From the NCBI GenBank assembly GCA_902598735.1, contig CACKCM010000001.1, positions 1 to 64,000 of the forward strand: a DNA stretch of 64,000 nt, in the 5' to 3' direction. The stretch comes from an uncultured Pelagibacteraceae bacterium. GTDB lineage: Bacteria > Pseudomonadota > Alphaproteobacteria > Pelagibacterales > Pelagibacteraceae. The translations under genes were made by a program, and so were the position numbers. Below are positions 9,419 to 18,328 of the stretch, in pieces. Each line of letters begins with the position of its first letter. Positions within the stretch are counted from its first letter, which is position 1. The notes under the pieces were generated by a model. It made no database searches. It saw only the letters and a list, made by a program, of their open reading frames with translations, and was not told the DNA's origin.

Positions 9419-10116
9419 TAGTTAACATTCCATCTATACCCACTTCCATATCTAGTTTCAATTGCAGAAAACTTTTCATCTACCTTTTTAAACTTTTTTC
9501 TTATTCTTTTAACGTGACTATCAATAGTTCTATCTTCGATTTCTGTATTTTCCTTGTAGGCAATATCCATTAAATGTGCTCTTTCTTTTATAACTCCTGG
9601 TCTTTTAGCTAATTCTTTAACAATTAAAAATTCAGTAGTTGTCAATTTATCTGGTAAGGCTTTTCCGTTCCACTCGCACTCTAACTGAGCAGGGTCTAAT
9701 TTTAACTTACCATGGCTAATTATATTTTTTGTGTCGTCGACAATGTTAGTTTTTTTTCTTAGTTGAACTCTTATTCTCTCTATTAAAACTTTGGTTGAAA
9801 AACCTCCAGATTTTTTAACAAAATCGTCAGCACCTAACTTTAAACCAAGTAGTTCATCAACCTCATCATCTTTTGATGTTAAAAAGATTATTGGAATTGA
9901 CATTTTTTTTTTTAGTTTTTTTAGCAACTCTTCTCCATCCATTCTTGGCATTTTAATATCTAGAATTGCTAGATCAGGTGGATTTCTAGATAGTCCAATT
10001 AAAGCAGACTCTCCGTCAATATAAGTTTGGACTTTAAATCCTTCTCTTTCTAAGGCCATGCTTATACTTGTTAGTATATTTCTATCATCATCTACTAAAG
10101 CAATTGTTTGAGTCAT
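9418..10116 (-). CDS. chvI: OmpR-family response regulator, ChvI type
   Basis: DNA-binding response regulator of 232 residues. The receiver domain has the acidic pair (IALVDDDRNIL), a phospho-Asp (DLAILDIKMPRMDG) and the conserved Lys (LGADDFVKKSGGFS). The C-terminal winged helix contains ELAKRPGVIKERAHLMD and the ChvI-like RTIDSHVKRIRKKF and RYGSGYRWN. It is co-encoded with the ChvG kinase by a TAATG overlap. A 39-bp gap separates it from polA upstream on the same strand, so expression may depend on the polA promoter or on a site inside polA. Confidence 0.93.
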   Translation of the reverse strand: MTQTIALVDDDRNILTSISMALEREGFKVQTYIDGESALIGLSRNPPDLAILDIKMPRMDGEELLKKLKKKMSIPIIFLTSKDDEVDELLGLKLGADDFVKKSGGFSTKVLIERIRVQLRKKTNIVDDTKNIISHGKLKLDPAQLECEWNGKALPDKLTTTEFLIVKELAKRPGVIKERAHLMDIAYKENTEIEDRTIDSHVKRIRKKFKKVDEKFSAIETRYGSGYRWNVN

Positions 10117-10155
10117 ATTTTTATTCTCTTGATTATGATGTCAAAATTTAGGCGT

Positions 10156-12921
10156 TTAATGGGCTTCTCCCCAATTGTTTCCTGAGTTAATACTAACTTC
10201 TAAGGGTATAGAAAACATATGATGATCCGAACTTGAAACTGAAGTCATTGCTTCTTTTACCATCTTCTTTACTTCATTCTCATCTTTTTTTAAACACTCA
10301 AAAATAAGTTCATCGTGTATTTGTAAAAGCATTTTTGCTTTCTTTTTTTCTTCAAGAACCTTATCGATTTTTATCATTGCCAATCTAATAATATCTGCAG
10401 CCGATCCTTGTATCGGAGCATTAATGGCTGCTCTTTCCTGAAAAGTTCGTACACTAAAATTTTTATCATTAATTCCTCTTAAATGAATTCTTCTTCCAAA
10501 AATATTTGTGACAAAACCCTGCTTCCTGCAAGTTTTAATCGTAGTGTTCATATAATCTTTTATCTCAGGGAATTTTCTAAAATATGAATTAATAAAGCTT
10601 AAAGCTTCTTCGTTTGATACCGATATTTGTTTTGCTAATCCATATTGTGTTATTCCATAAATAATTCCAAAATTAATAGCCTTTGCTTTTCGTCTAAAAT
10701 CATCTGTCACTTTTGCAATTGGAACATCAAAAACTTGGCTTGCTGTTAAAGAATGGATATCTTGATTATTTTCAAAAGCTTTCTTTAGTTCTTTTACATC
10801 AGCCATATCAGCAAGAATTCTCATTTCTATTTGATTATAGTCCGCTGAAATAAGTAAATTATTTTTATCTGCTATGAATGCTTTCCTAATCTCTTTGCCA
10901 TCTAAAGTTTTTATAGGAATATTTTGTAAATTTGGATCACTCGAGGCTAGCCTACCAGTATTAGTTGCTGCTAGTAAGAAAGAAGTGTGAACTCTTTTTG
11001 TTTTTTTACTTATATGATCTTGCAAAGCGTCTGTGTAAGTGCTTTTTAGTTTTGAAACCTGCCGCCATTCTAAAACCAAATTAGGAAATTTATGTCCTGA
11101 GGAAGCTAAATCCTCTAAGATTTTAGCGCTCGTAGCTAAACTGCCTTTTTTTGTTTTTTTTAATTTAGCTATCTTTAGGTCATTATAAATAATTTCTCCT
11201 AATTGTTTTGGTGATCCGATGTTGAATTTTTTACCTGATATTTTGTAAATTTCTTTTTCAATAGTTATTAATCTTTCCTCAAATTTCTTAGAAAGCTTTT
11301 TAAGATAAGCGTCATCAACTTTTATACCGTTCATCTCAAGCCTTGAAAGGATTTTGATCATTGGTTTTTCAAACTCCTCATAAACTCTTTCTAACTTTTC
11401 CTCAGATACTCTTTCAGATAAAACTTCATATAATCTTAGAGTTATGTCTGCATCTTCAGCAGCATATTCAGTGGCAGGTTTAATATCTACATCTGCAAAA
11501 TTTAATTGTTTTTTTCCAGTTCCTACTAAATCTTTATACGAAATAGTTTTATGGCCAAGATGCAATTCAGATAAAGTATCCATGTTATGTCTATTATTTC
11601 CAGCATCTAATGTGTACGAAAGTAACATCGTGTCTTCTATTGAACTTAATTCGATGCCGTTATTTTTAAATATAATAAAATCGTATTTAATATTTTGGCC
11701 GACTTTTTTTATACTTGGATCTTCTAAAATTGGTTTAAGTTTTTTTAAAACTATTTCCTTTTTTAATTCCGTTCTATCTTTATGACCTACTGGAATATAA
11801 AAGGCCTGGCTAGCCTCATAACATACCGATATACCCACTAAATCTGCTTCTTGTGGATTTAGAGAAGAAGTTTCAGTATCAACCGCTATAACTGATTTTT
11901 CATCTAGTTTTTTTATTAATTCGTCAAGTTGTTTTTCTTTTGAAATAGTTTTGTAGATCTTGGTATTTATCTTATTATTTTTTTTTATTAAAGTTTTTTT
12001 GTTAAAATCTTTATTTGTTGGTTCACCATAAAAACTAATTGCTTGGCTTAGCAGTCTATTAAACTCCATTTCTCTTAAAAAATTATACAATTTATCTTTA
12101 TTTATATCTTTAATGATGAAATTAGCAGCATCATTCTTGAGTGGAACATCATTTTTCAAAGTAACTAATTGCTTACTAATCATGGCTTTATCTTTGTTAG
12201 ACAATAATGTTTCTCTTCTTTTATTTTGAGGTATTTCAGATGCCTTTTTTAATAAATTTTCTAAAGTTTTGTATTTATTTATAAGTTCTGATGCTGTTTT
12301 AATACCAATGCCGGGAACTCCTGGAACGTTGTCTGAGCTGTCTCCAGCTAGTGATTGCACGTCTATTACTTGATCTGGTTTAACTCCAAATTTTTCGATT
12401 ACTTCTTTTTCACCTATTACTTTACTTTTCATAGGATCAAATAGTCTGACTTTATTTGATACTAACTGCATCAAATCTTTATCAGATGAAATTACGGTTA
12501 CCTTTGCTCCTGCTTCTGTAATTTTTTTAGCATAAGTTGCTATAAGGTCATCTGCTTCATAATTTGAAAGTTCAATTGATGGTAAGTTAAAAGCTTCAAC
12601 AGATTTTCTTATATATTCAAACTGAGGGGCTAAATCATCAGGTGCTTCTGCCCTGTTTGCTTTATAATCACTGTAAATTTCATTTCTAAAATTTTTTCTA
12701 GCTGAGTCAAATATAACAGCAAAATGAGTAGGTTTGTTTTTAGAATCATCTGATCTAGCATCCTCTAAAAGTTTAAAAAGCATCGAACAAAAACCACTTA
12801 CAGCTCCTGTGGGCAGACCGTCACTTTTTCTAGATAAAGGCGGTAATGCGTAATAAGCTCTGAATATATAGCCTGAACCATCTATTAAATAAAAATGATC
12901 TGTTTTTTTTATTGAACTCAT
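10156..12921 (-). CDS. polA: DNA polymerase I
   Basis: Repair and Okazaki-fragment-processing polymerase, 921 residues. All three domains are present: the 5'-3' exonuclease (LIDGSGYIFRAYYAL, SSDKDLMQLV, GDSSDNVPGVPGIG), a proofreading 3'-5' exonuclease with intact acidic residues (AVDTETSSL, YAAEDADITLRLYE), and the polymerase with motif A (SADYNQIEMRILADM), the O-helix (RRKAKAINFGIIYG) and motif C (LQIHDELIFE). Proofreading therefore looks functional, unlike in some bacteria. It diverges from the ABC ATPase gene over 42 bp. Confidence 0.98.
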   Translation of the reverse strand: MSSIKKTDHFYLIDGSGYIFRAYYALPPLSRKSDGLPTGAVSGFCSMLFKLLEDARSDDSKNKPTHFAVIFDSARKNFRNEIYSDYKANRAEAPDDLAPQFEYIRKSVEAFNLPSIELSNYEADDLIATYAKKITEAGAKVTVISSDKDLMQLVSNKVRLFDPMKSKVIGEKEVIEKFGVKPDQVIDVQSLAGDSSDNVPGVPGIGIKTASELINKYKTLENLLKKASEIPQNKRRETLLSNKDKAMISKQLVTLKNDVPLKNDAANFIIKDINKDKLYNFLREMEFNRLLSQAISFYGEPTNKDFNKKTLIKKNNKINTKIYKTISKEKQLDELIKKLDEKSVIAVDTETSSLNPQEADLVGISVCYEASQAFYIPVGHKDRTELKKEIVLKKLKPILEDPSIKKVGQNIKYDFIIFKNNGIELSSIEDTMLLSYTLDAGNNRHNMDTLSELHLGHKTISYKDLVGTGKKQLNFADVDIKPATEYAAEDADITLRLYEVLSERVSEEKLERVYEEFEKPMIKILSRLEMNGIKVDDAYLKKLSKKFEERLITIEKEIYKISGKKFNIGSPKQLGEIIYNDLKIAKLKKTKKGSLATSAKILEDLASSGHKFPNLVLEWRQVSKLKSTYTDALQDHISKKTKRVHTSFLLAATNTGRLASSDPNLQNIPIKTLDGKEIRKAFIADKNNLLISADYNQIEMRILADMADVKELKKAFENNQDIHSLTASQVFDVPIAKVTDDFRRKAKAINFGIIYGITQYGLAKQISVSNEEALSFINSYFRKFPEIKDYMNTTIKTCRKQGFVTNIFGRRIHLRGINDKNFSVRTFQERAAINAPIQGSAADIIRLAMIKIDKVLEEKKKAKMLLQIHDELIFECLKKDENEVKKMVKEAMTSVSSSDHHMFSIPLEVSINSGNNWGEAH

Positions 12922-12963
12922 ATATACATATTACATTGAATTCTTAATGATTAATAAAAAAGT

Positions 12964-13893
12964 ATGAATAAATTTGCCTTAACTGTTGAAAATCTAACAA
13001 AGATTTACTCAAACTCTAAAAATAAAAAACAAAATAAAGCATTAAATGAAATAAATTTTGAAGTAAATCAAGGAGAGGTATTTGGATTACTTGGTCCTAA
13101 TGGTGCAGGTAAAACTACATTTTTGAGTATTCTTGGCGGTACTGTTGTTAAGACAAGTGGTAGAATTAATGTCTGGGGGTTTGATCTTGACAACAACCCT
13201 CGTCAAGTTAGAGCCTCATTAGGCATAGTGCCTCAAGAGGTAAACCTGGATGCATTTTTTAGTCCAAGGAAACTTCTTGAACTTCAGGCAGGTCTTTATG
13301 GGATAGCAAAAAAAGACAGAATAACAGATTTAATACTTAAAATGGTCTCTTTAGAAGACAAGGCAAACGCTTATTCAAGAAGCTTATCTGGAGGAATGAA
13401 AAGAAGATTACTTATAGCAAAAGCGATGGTTCACCAACCTCCTATTTTGATTTTAGATGAACCTACAGCAGGCGTTGATGTTGAGCTTAGAAATAATCTT
13501 TGGGAAAATGTTAAAAAACTAAATAGAGAAGGTGTTACAATAATTTTAACAACTCACTATTTAATTGAGGCTCAAGAAATGTGTAATAGAATAGCAATTA
13601 TTAATAAAGGAAATTTAGTTGCCTTGGACACCACTGAAAGATTGTTGGAAAGGATAAAAACTAAAAAAATTAATTTTATTGTTGAGAATATAGATTTAAA
13701 TAAAAAACTTTTTATGAAAGACATTAAATTTATAATTAACTCTCAATACTCAATATCAGTGACTTTTGAGAAAAATTCTTTAGATTTTGGAGAGATAGTA
13801 AACTATTTAAATAAAAATGATATAAAAATTAAGGATATTTCAACTGAAGACGGTGATTTAGAAGATGTATTCGTTCAATTAACAAAACACTAG
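12964..13893 (+). CDS. ABC-2-type exporter ATPase, without a neighbouring permease
   Basis: A 309-residue ABC ATPase with Walker A (LLGPNGAGKTTFLSILGG), Q-loop (GIVPQEVNLD), signature (LSGGMKRRLLIAKAM), Walker B (ILILDEPTAGVD) and H-loop (TTHYLIEAQEM). It belongs to the DrrA/CcmA/YadG group, which usually pairs with an ABC-2 permease directly downstream. Here the next gene is bioY. BioY can use an energising module, but ECF ATPases are a different subgroup, so I do not propose a biotin role. The permease is probably encoded elsewhere or has been lost. Substrate unknown. Confidence 0.85.
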   Translation: MNKFALTVENLTKIYSNSKNKKQNKALNEINFEVNQGEVFGLLGPNGAGKTTFLSILGGTVVKTSGRINVWGFDLDNNPRQVRASLGIVPQEVNLDAFFSPRKLLELQAGLYGIAKKDRITDLILKMVSLEDKANAYSRSLSGGMKRRLLIAKAMVHQPPILILDEPTAGVDVELRNNLWENVKKLNREGVTIILTTHYLIEAQEMCNRIAIINKGNLVALDTTERLLERIKTKKINFIVENIDLNKKLFMKDIKFIINSQYSISVTFEKNSLDFGEIVNYLNKNDIKIKDISTEDGDLEDVFVQLTKH

Positions 13894-13930
13894 ATTTTTT
13901 TAAAAAAAAAGTTAAATTAATCATAACTAT

Positions 13931-14482
13931 ATGGAATACGTAAAAAGTTTTAAACAAACAAAAATTCTAAAATATTTTTTTATAGCTTTAATAGGATCTA
14001 TTATTCTAGCAATTTCATCTAAAATAAAAATACCTTTTTACCCAGTTCCAATGACAATGCAAACTTTTGTAATTTTATTCGTTGGAATAGCTTTTGGATG
14101 GAGACTGGGTTTGGCAACAGTTTTTTTATATCTTTTTGAAGGTATTATAGGTTTACCAGTTTTTGCAGGGACGCCTGAAAAAGGATTAGGTTTAGTTTAC
14201 TTTACTGGTCCTACAATGGGATACTTAATTGGTTTTATAATTACTGTATTTTTAAGCGGTAAATTTAATTATGGTAAAAATTTGATAATGAATTTTATAA
14301 AATTAACTTTCGCTGTTAGTTTCATTTATATTTTTGGAATGTTATGGTTGGGTAATATAATTGGCTGGGAAAAACCAATATTTAAGCTAGGAGCTCAGCC
14401 ATTTTTACTAGCTGAACTTTTCAAGGTTATTCTTGCTACCTTGATGATTACTCAAATAAAAAAATTAAGAAAAGTTTTTTAA
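13931..14482 (+). CDS. bioY: Biotin transporter BioY
   Basis: Substrate-binding membrane component for biotin uptake, 183 residues with about six hydrophobic segments. The conserved BioY stretch IPFYPVPMTMQTFVILFVG and the G-L-P-V-F-A-G segment followed by GPTMGYLIGF are present. No bioM/bioN genes are visible here. BioY proteins can act alone or with a shared ECF module. It follows the ABC ATPase by 37 bp and ends 2 bp before the convergent regA stop. Consistent with dependence on exogenous biotin, but the rest of the genome is needed to say. Confidence 0.92.
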   Translation: MEYVKSFKQTKILKYFFIALIGSIILAISSKIKIPFYPVPMTMQTFVILFVGIAFGWRLGLATVFLYLFEGIIGLPVFAGTPEKGLGLVYFTGPTMGYLIGFIITVFLSGKFNYGKNLIMNFIKLTFAVSFIYIFGMLWLGNIIGWEKPIFKLGAQPFLLAELFKVILATLMITQIKKLRKVF

Positions 14483-14484
14483 AA

Positions 14485-15057
14485 CTATTTAGGTGACCGT
14501 TTAGATAAAATTCTTTGTAAAGTTCTTCTATGCATCTTTAGTCTTCTTGCAGTCTCAGATACATTTCTGTTGCATAATTCAAAAACACGATGTATGTGTT
14601 CCCATTTTACCCTGTCTGCTGACATTGGATTTTCAGGTGGTTTTGCTTTTGAATCTGGAGAGGCAAGCAAGGCCGCTTCGACATCATCGGCATCAACTGG
14701 TTTAGCTATATAATCTATAGCTCCAACTTTAACTGCTTCTACAGCTGTAGGTAGATTCCCGTATCCGGTTAACATCACAATTCGACTATCTTTTTTATTC
14801 TTCGCTAGCTCCTTAACAACATCAAGACCGTTCCCATCTTCAAGCCTTAAATCAACTACAGCAAACGATGTAGGGCTTGACTTTGCTATGCTAAGGCCTT
14901 CAGCAACAGATTTTGCCTCTTTTACCTGGAAACCCTTCTTTTCCATAGCTCTAGCTAGTCTTCCTCTTAATGGGTCGTCATCATCAACAATAAGGAGTGA
15001 TTTATCAGCAAAGTCTGCTAATTTTAGCTGCTCTGGGACGTTTTTTTGTGATCTCAT
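14485..15057 (-). CDS. regA: Redox response regulator, RegA/PrrA/ActR type
   Basis: Global redox-responsive transcription factor. I prefer the ATG at 15057 (MRSQKNVPEQ...), giving 190 residues, close to the family length; an in-frame TTG at 15084 would add nine residues. The receiver domain has SLLIVDDDDPLRGRLARAM and phospho-Asp in FAVVDLRLEDGNG. A Fis-type helix-turn-helix ends the protein (NVSETARRLKMHRRTLQRIL), the highly conserved RegA DNA-binding segment. Its sensor regB is not adjacent but lies at 19.4-20.7 kb, beyond the polyamine genes. It diverges from the polyamine decarboxylase. Confidence 0.92.
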   Translation of the reverse strand: MRSQKNVPEQLKLADFADKSLLIVDDDDPLRGRLARAMEKKGFQVKEAKSVAEGLSIAKSSPTSFAVVDLRLEDGNGLDVVKELAKNKKDSRIVMLTGYGNLPTAVEAVKVGAIDYIAKPVDADDVEAALLASPDSKAKPPENPMSADRVKWEHIHRVFELCNRNVSETARRLKMHRRTLQRILSKRSPK

Positions 15058-15218
15058 ATAGTGCCATATGGGTACTGTTGACAAAATTTCAACACGACAA
15101 AAATGTCCTTTTTTTCTTTACATAGAGTTAAAAAAACTTTAAACGCGAAATAAATAAGGTTTTTTTTATTAAATTTTTTAAAAAATCTTTGTGTAAACTA
15201 ACGTGAGGGACACATGAA
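15058..15218. promoter_or_regulatory. Divergent intergenic region regA / polyamine operon
   Basis: 161 bp of AT-rich DNA between the regA start and the decarboxylase start, one of the larger gaps in the window, so it should carry both promoters. I see long T and A tracts (15109-15117, 15161-15183) and a Shine-Dalgarno-like GAGGG at 15205-15209, nine bases before the decarboxylase ATG at 15219. No clear -35/-10 pair or known riboswitch fold could be assigned by eye. A RegA or Fnr-type operator is possible but not demonstrated. Confidence 0.4.
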
Positions 15219-16400
15219 ATGGGAAAATTTAAAACAGTTAACGAATTAGTTAACTCATTACAACCAGATTACCCCGTATATTGTATACGGCTAAACGAGA
15301 TTAAAAAATCCGTAAAATTTTTTAAAGATAACTTTCCTGGAAAAATACTCTACGCTGTTAAAACGAATCCAAACGAAAAAATTATTAAACAGATTATTGC
15401 TAATGGCGTTAATGAATTCGATGTTGCTTCTCTAAATGAAATTAAGCTTTTAAATAAAATTAAGTCGGATGCGAAGCTACATTTTATGCATACTATTAAA
15501 AGTAAAGAGAGTATATCGGCGGCTTACTTCGATTATGGTGTTAAAAGTTTTTCTCTTGATAGTAAAGATGAGTTGAGGAAAATTCTAGAGGCCACTAATC
15601 AAGCAAAAGATTTAGAATTATTTGTAAGAATTGCAATTTCGAATGAACACGCTGAAATAGATTTATCTAGAAAATTTGGTGCGCTTCCCTCTGAAGCTTT
15701 AGGATTAGTAAGATTATGTAAGGAACATTCAAAAAAACTTGGCATAAGTTTTCACGTTGGGTCTCAATGTATGCACAAAATTTCTTACTCAAAAGGAATT
15801 CGTGAAATTGGGAATATCATTAAAAAAACAAAAATAGTACCAAATACAATTAATGTTGGTGGAGGATTTCCGTCTGTATATCCAGATCTTAATCCTGAAC
15901 CATTAATTAATTATATGGAAGAAATTAAAAAAGAGCTTAATAATTTAAAGTTAAGTAAATTGCCAGAAATTATATGTGAACCAGGAAGAGCTCTTGTAGC
16001 AGAAAGTGGATCTACAATTGTGAAAGTTATTTTAAGAAAAAAAAATAATCTTTACATAAATGACGGAACGTATGGATCTTTATTTGATGCTGGAGCACCA
16101 AACTTTGTTTTACCATCAAAAATGATTACAAGCGGAAGAATTCAGTCTAAAAAACTAACTGCTTTTAGTTTTTTTGGACCAACTTGTGATGGATTAGATT
16201 ACATGAAAGGACCTTTTTTGTTACCAAATAATATTAAAGAGGGTGACTATATAGAGTTAGGTCAGTTAGGAGCTTACAGTCTTACTTTCAGAACAAACTT
16301 CAACGGTTTTTATTCAAATGATATTCACGAATTAAGTGACAAACCAATTATATCAATGTACGATAATGCTAATGATAAAGTTGGTTCTTTAGTAGCTTAA
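15219..16400 (+). CDS. PLP-dependent ornithine/arginine-type decarboxylase (fold type III)
   Basis: A 393-residue enzyme of the eukaryotic-like Orn/DAP/Arg decarboxylase 2 family. The PLP lysine is in ILYAVKTNPNEK (Lys48). Further conserved parts are FHVGSQC, NVGGGFPSVY, ICEPGRALVAESG, and the FFGPTCDGLD loop carrying the Cys-Asp that line the substrate site. YINDGTYGSLFDAG places an Asp where ODC binds the distal amino group, which favours ornithine (or lysine). However, the operon also encodes AguA and AguB, which handle agmatine, so arginine decarboxylation is the alternative. First gene of a polyamine cassette; its stop overlaps the next start by one base. Confidence 0.85.
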   Translation: MGKFKTVNELVNSLQPDYPVYCIRLNEIKKSVKFFKDNFPGKILYAVKTNPNEKIIKQIIANGVNEFDVASLNEIKLLNKIKSDAKLHFMHTIKSKESISAAYFDYGVKSFSLDSKDELRKILEATNQAKDLELFVRIAISNEHAEIDLSRKFGALPSEALGLVRLCKEHSKKLGISFHVGSQCMHKISYSKGIREIGNIIKKTKIVPNTINVGGGFPSVYPDLNPEPLINYMEEIKKELNNLKLSKLPEIICEPGRALVAESGSTIVKVILRKKNNLYINDGTYGSLFDAGAPNFVLPSKMITSGRIQSKKLTAFSFFGPTCDGLDYMKGPFLLPNNIKEGDYIELGQLGAYSLTFRTNFNGFYSNDIHELSDKPIISMYDNANDKVGSLVA

Positions 16401-17446
16401 TGAATAAAAAAAATAGTCCAAATATCGGACACAATAAAAAATCTTTACTTAATTCCCCAGTTGAACACATCGATATCAAGTCTTTTGATGCTCGTAAAAT
16501 TATTGATGGTATGAGTAAGATGTCTTTTACTTCTAGAGATACAGCCAGAGCGGCAGCTATTTATAATGAAATGCTTGCAGATAAAGATTGTTCAATTTTT
16601 TTAACTTTAGCAGGCTCAACTTCAGCAGGTGGATGCATGGATTTATACAGTGATTTAGTAAAACATAACATGGTTGATGCTATTGTGGCCACAGGGGCCT
16701 CGATTATAGACATGGATTTTTTTGAAGCTCTAGGTTTCAAGCATTATCAGGGATCCCAGTTTCAAGATGATACTGAACTAAGAAACAACTACATTGATCG
16801 AATTTATGACACTTATATTGATGAAGAGGAACTTCAAGCATGTGATAAAACTATATGTGATATTGCTAATTCTCTAAAACCTAAACCATATACCTCAAGG
16901 GAATTTATTAAAGAACTTGGAAAATATTTAAAAACAAATTCAAAGAAAAAAAACTCATTGATAGAAACTGCTTATGATAATAATGTTCCTATATTTTGTC
17001 CAGCATTCACAGATAGTTCAGCAGGATTTGGACTTGTAATGCATCAGGAGCAAAATCCTAAAAGTCACATTACTATAGACTCTATAAGAGAGTTCAGAGA
17101 AATAACTGAAATTAAGCTCAAATCAATACAATCAGGATTATTAATGGTTGGGGGTGGGGTACCCAAAAATTTTATTCAGGATACAGTGGTTTGCGCAGAA
17201 TTATTAGGAAAAAAGGTAGATATGCATAAATATGCAATTCAAATAACTGTGGCAGATACGAGAGATGGAGCTTGTAGCAGTTCTACTTTAAAGGAGGCAA
17301 GTTCGTGGGGTAAAGTTGATGTTACAAAGGAACAAATGGTATTTGCTGAAGCTACAAGTGTATTACCACTAATAGCGAGTGATGCCTTTCATCGTAAACA
17401 TTGGCAAGCAAGACAAAAAAGAAATTTTCAAGATTTATTCAATTAA
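16400..17446 (+). CDS. Deoxyhypusine-synthase homologue, probable polyamine aminobutyl/aminopropyl transferase
   Basis: A 348-residue bacterial homologue of deoxyhypusine synthase. The NAD-dependent core (LTLAGSTSAGG, DAIVATGASI, LLMVGGGVPKNF) is intact. The lysine that forms the enzyme-imine intermediate is retained at residue 305 (SSWGKVDV). Bacteria lack eIF5A, so the protein cannot make hypusine. Related bacterial enzymes use putrescine or spermidine as donor and acceptor, giving for example homospermidine. Position between the decarboxylase (1-base overlap) and the agmatine-to-putrescine genes (6-bp gap) strongly supports a polyamine role. The exact product is unknown. Confidence 0.82.
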   Translation: MNKKNSPNIGHNKKSLLNSPVEHIDIKSFDARKIIDGMSKMSFTSRDTARAAAIYNEMLADKDCSIFLTLAGSTSAGGCMDLYSDLVKHNMVDAIVATGASIIDMDFFEALGFKHYQGSQFQDDTELRNNYIDRIYDTYIDEEELQACDKTICDIANSLKPKPYTSREFIKELGKYLKTNSKKKNSLIETAYDNNVPIFCPAFTDSSAGFGLVMHQEQNPKSHITIDSIREFREITEIKLKSIQSGLLMVGGGVPKNFIQDTVVCAELLGKKVDMHKYAIQITVADTRDGACSSSTLKEASSWGKVDVTKEQMVFAEATSVLPLIASDAFHRKHWQARQKRNFQDLFN

Positions 17447-17452
17447 AAAATA

Positions 17453-18328
17453 ATGAGTAAAATAAAGATAGCATTATTACAGATGAAAATGTCATCTGAC
17501 CCAAAAAAAAATATTCAAAATGCTGTCGACAAAATTAATGCTGCAGCAAAAAAAGGTGCAAAAGTAATATGCTTACCAGAATTATTCTTAACAAAATATT
17601 TCTGCCAGGTTGAAAGTCATAAAAACTTTAATTTCGCTGAGAAAATACCAGGGCCTAGCAGTAACTTATTTTCTGTACTTGCTAAAGAACTGAAAATTAT
17701 TTTAATAATTTCATTATTTGAGAAGAAAACCTCCGGACTTTATCATAATAGTAGTGTTGTTATTAACGAAAAAGGCAAACTTTTAGGAAAATATAGAAAA
17801 ATGCATATTCCTGATGATCCACAATTTTACGAGAAGTTTTACTTTGCTCCTGGAGATTTGGGTTTCAAATCTTTTAAAACTTCAAAAGGTAATTTAGGAA
17901 CTCTAATTTGCTGGGATCAATGGTTTCCTGAGGCAGCAAGATTAACAGCACTCAAAGGCGCAGAAATTATTTTTTATCCAACTGCTATTGGATGGCATCC
18001 AAAAGAAAAAAGGAAATTTGGTAAGTCACAACTCGAGTCCTGGCTTTCAATTCAAAGGTCTCACGCAATAGCTAATGGTATATATGTTGCTGCAATAAAT
18101 AGGGTTGGAATTGAAAAACAGGGTAATAAAAAGATAGAGTTCTGGGGAAACAGTGTAATATTTGATCCAAGCGGTAACGTTGTTAAAAAGGCAAGTTTAA
18201 AAGAAAACATTTTAATTTGTGAAATTGACTTCAAAAAAGTAGAAACCTCAAGGCAGCATTGGCCTTTTTTCAGAGATAGAAGAATAGACTTTTATAAGGG
18301 ACTACTTAAAAATCCAAGAGATGCCTAG
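17453..18328 (+). CDS. aguB: N-carbamoylputrescine amidase
   Basis: Nitrilase-superfamily enzyme that converts N-carbamoylputrescine to putrescine, CO2 and ammonia. 291 residues. The Glu-Lys-Cys triad is visible: Glu in CLPELFLTKYFC, Lys in LGKYRKMHIPDDP, Cys in GTLICWDQWFPEAARL. The closing segment (RQHWPFFRDRRIDFY) is typical of AguB. The downstream aguA overlaps its end by 8 bp, so the two steps from agmatine are encoded in tandem. Confidence 0.93.
   Translation: MSKIKIALLQMKMSSDPKKNIQNAVDKINAAAKKGAKVICLPELFLTKYFCQVESHKNFNFAEKIPGPSSNLFSVLAKELKIILIISLFEKKTSGLYHNSSVVINEKGKLLGKYRKMHIPDDPQFYEKFYFAPGDLGFKSFKTSKGNLGTLICWDQWFPEAARLTALKGAEIIFYPTAIGWHPKEKRKFGKSQLESWLSIQRSHAIANGIYVAAINRVGIEKQGNKKIEFWGNSVIFDPSGNVVKKASLKENILICEIDFKKVETSRQHWPFFRDRRIDFYKGLLKNPRDA

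Noticed and set aside
13894-13930. A terminator between the ABC ATPase and bioY.
   Set aside because: Only T and A tracts are present, with no GC-containing stem.
15085-15218. A polyamine-responsive leader RNA (speF-like) before the decarboxylase.
   Set aside because: The region is short and AT-rich, with no conserved stems I could pair; the known leader is much longer.
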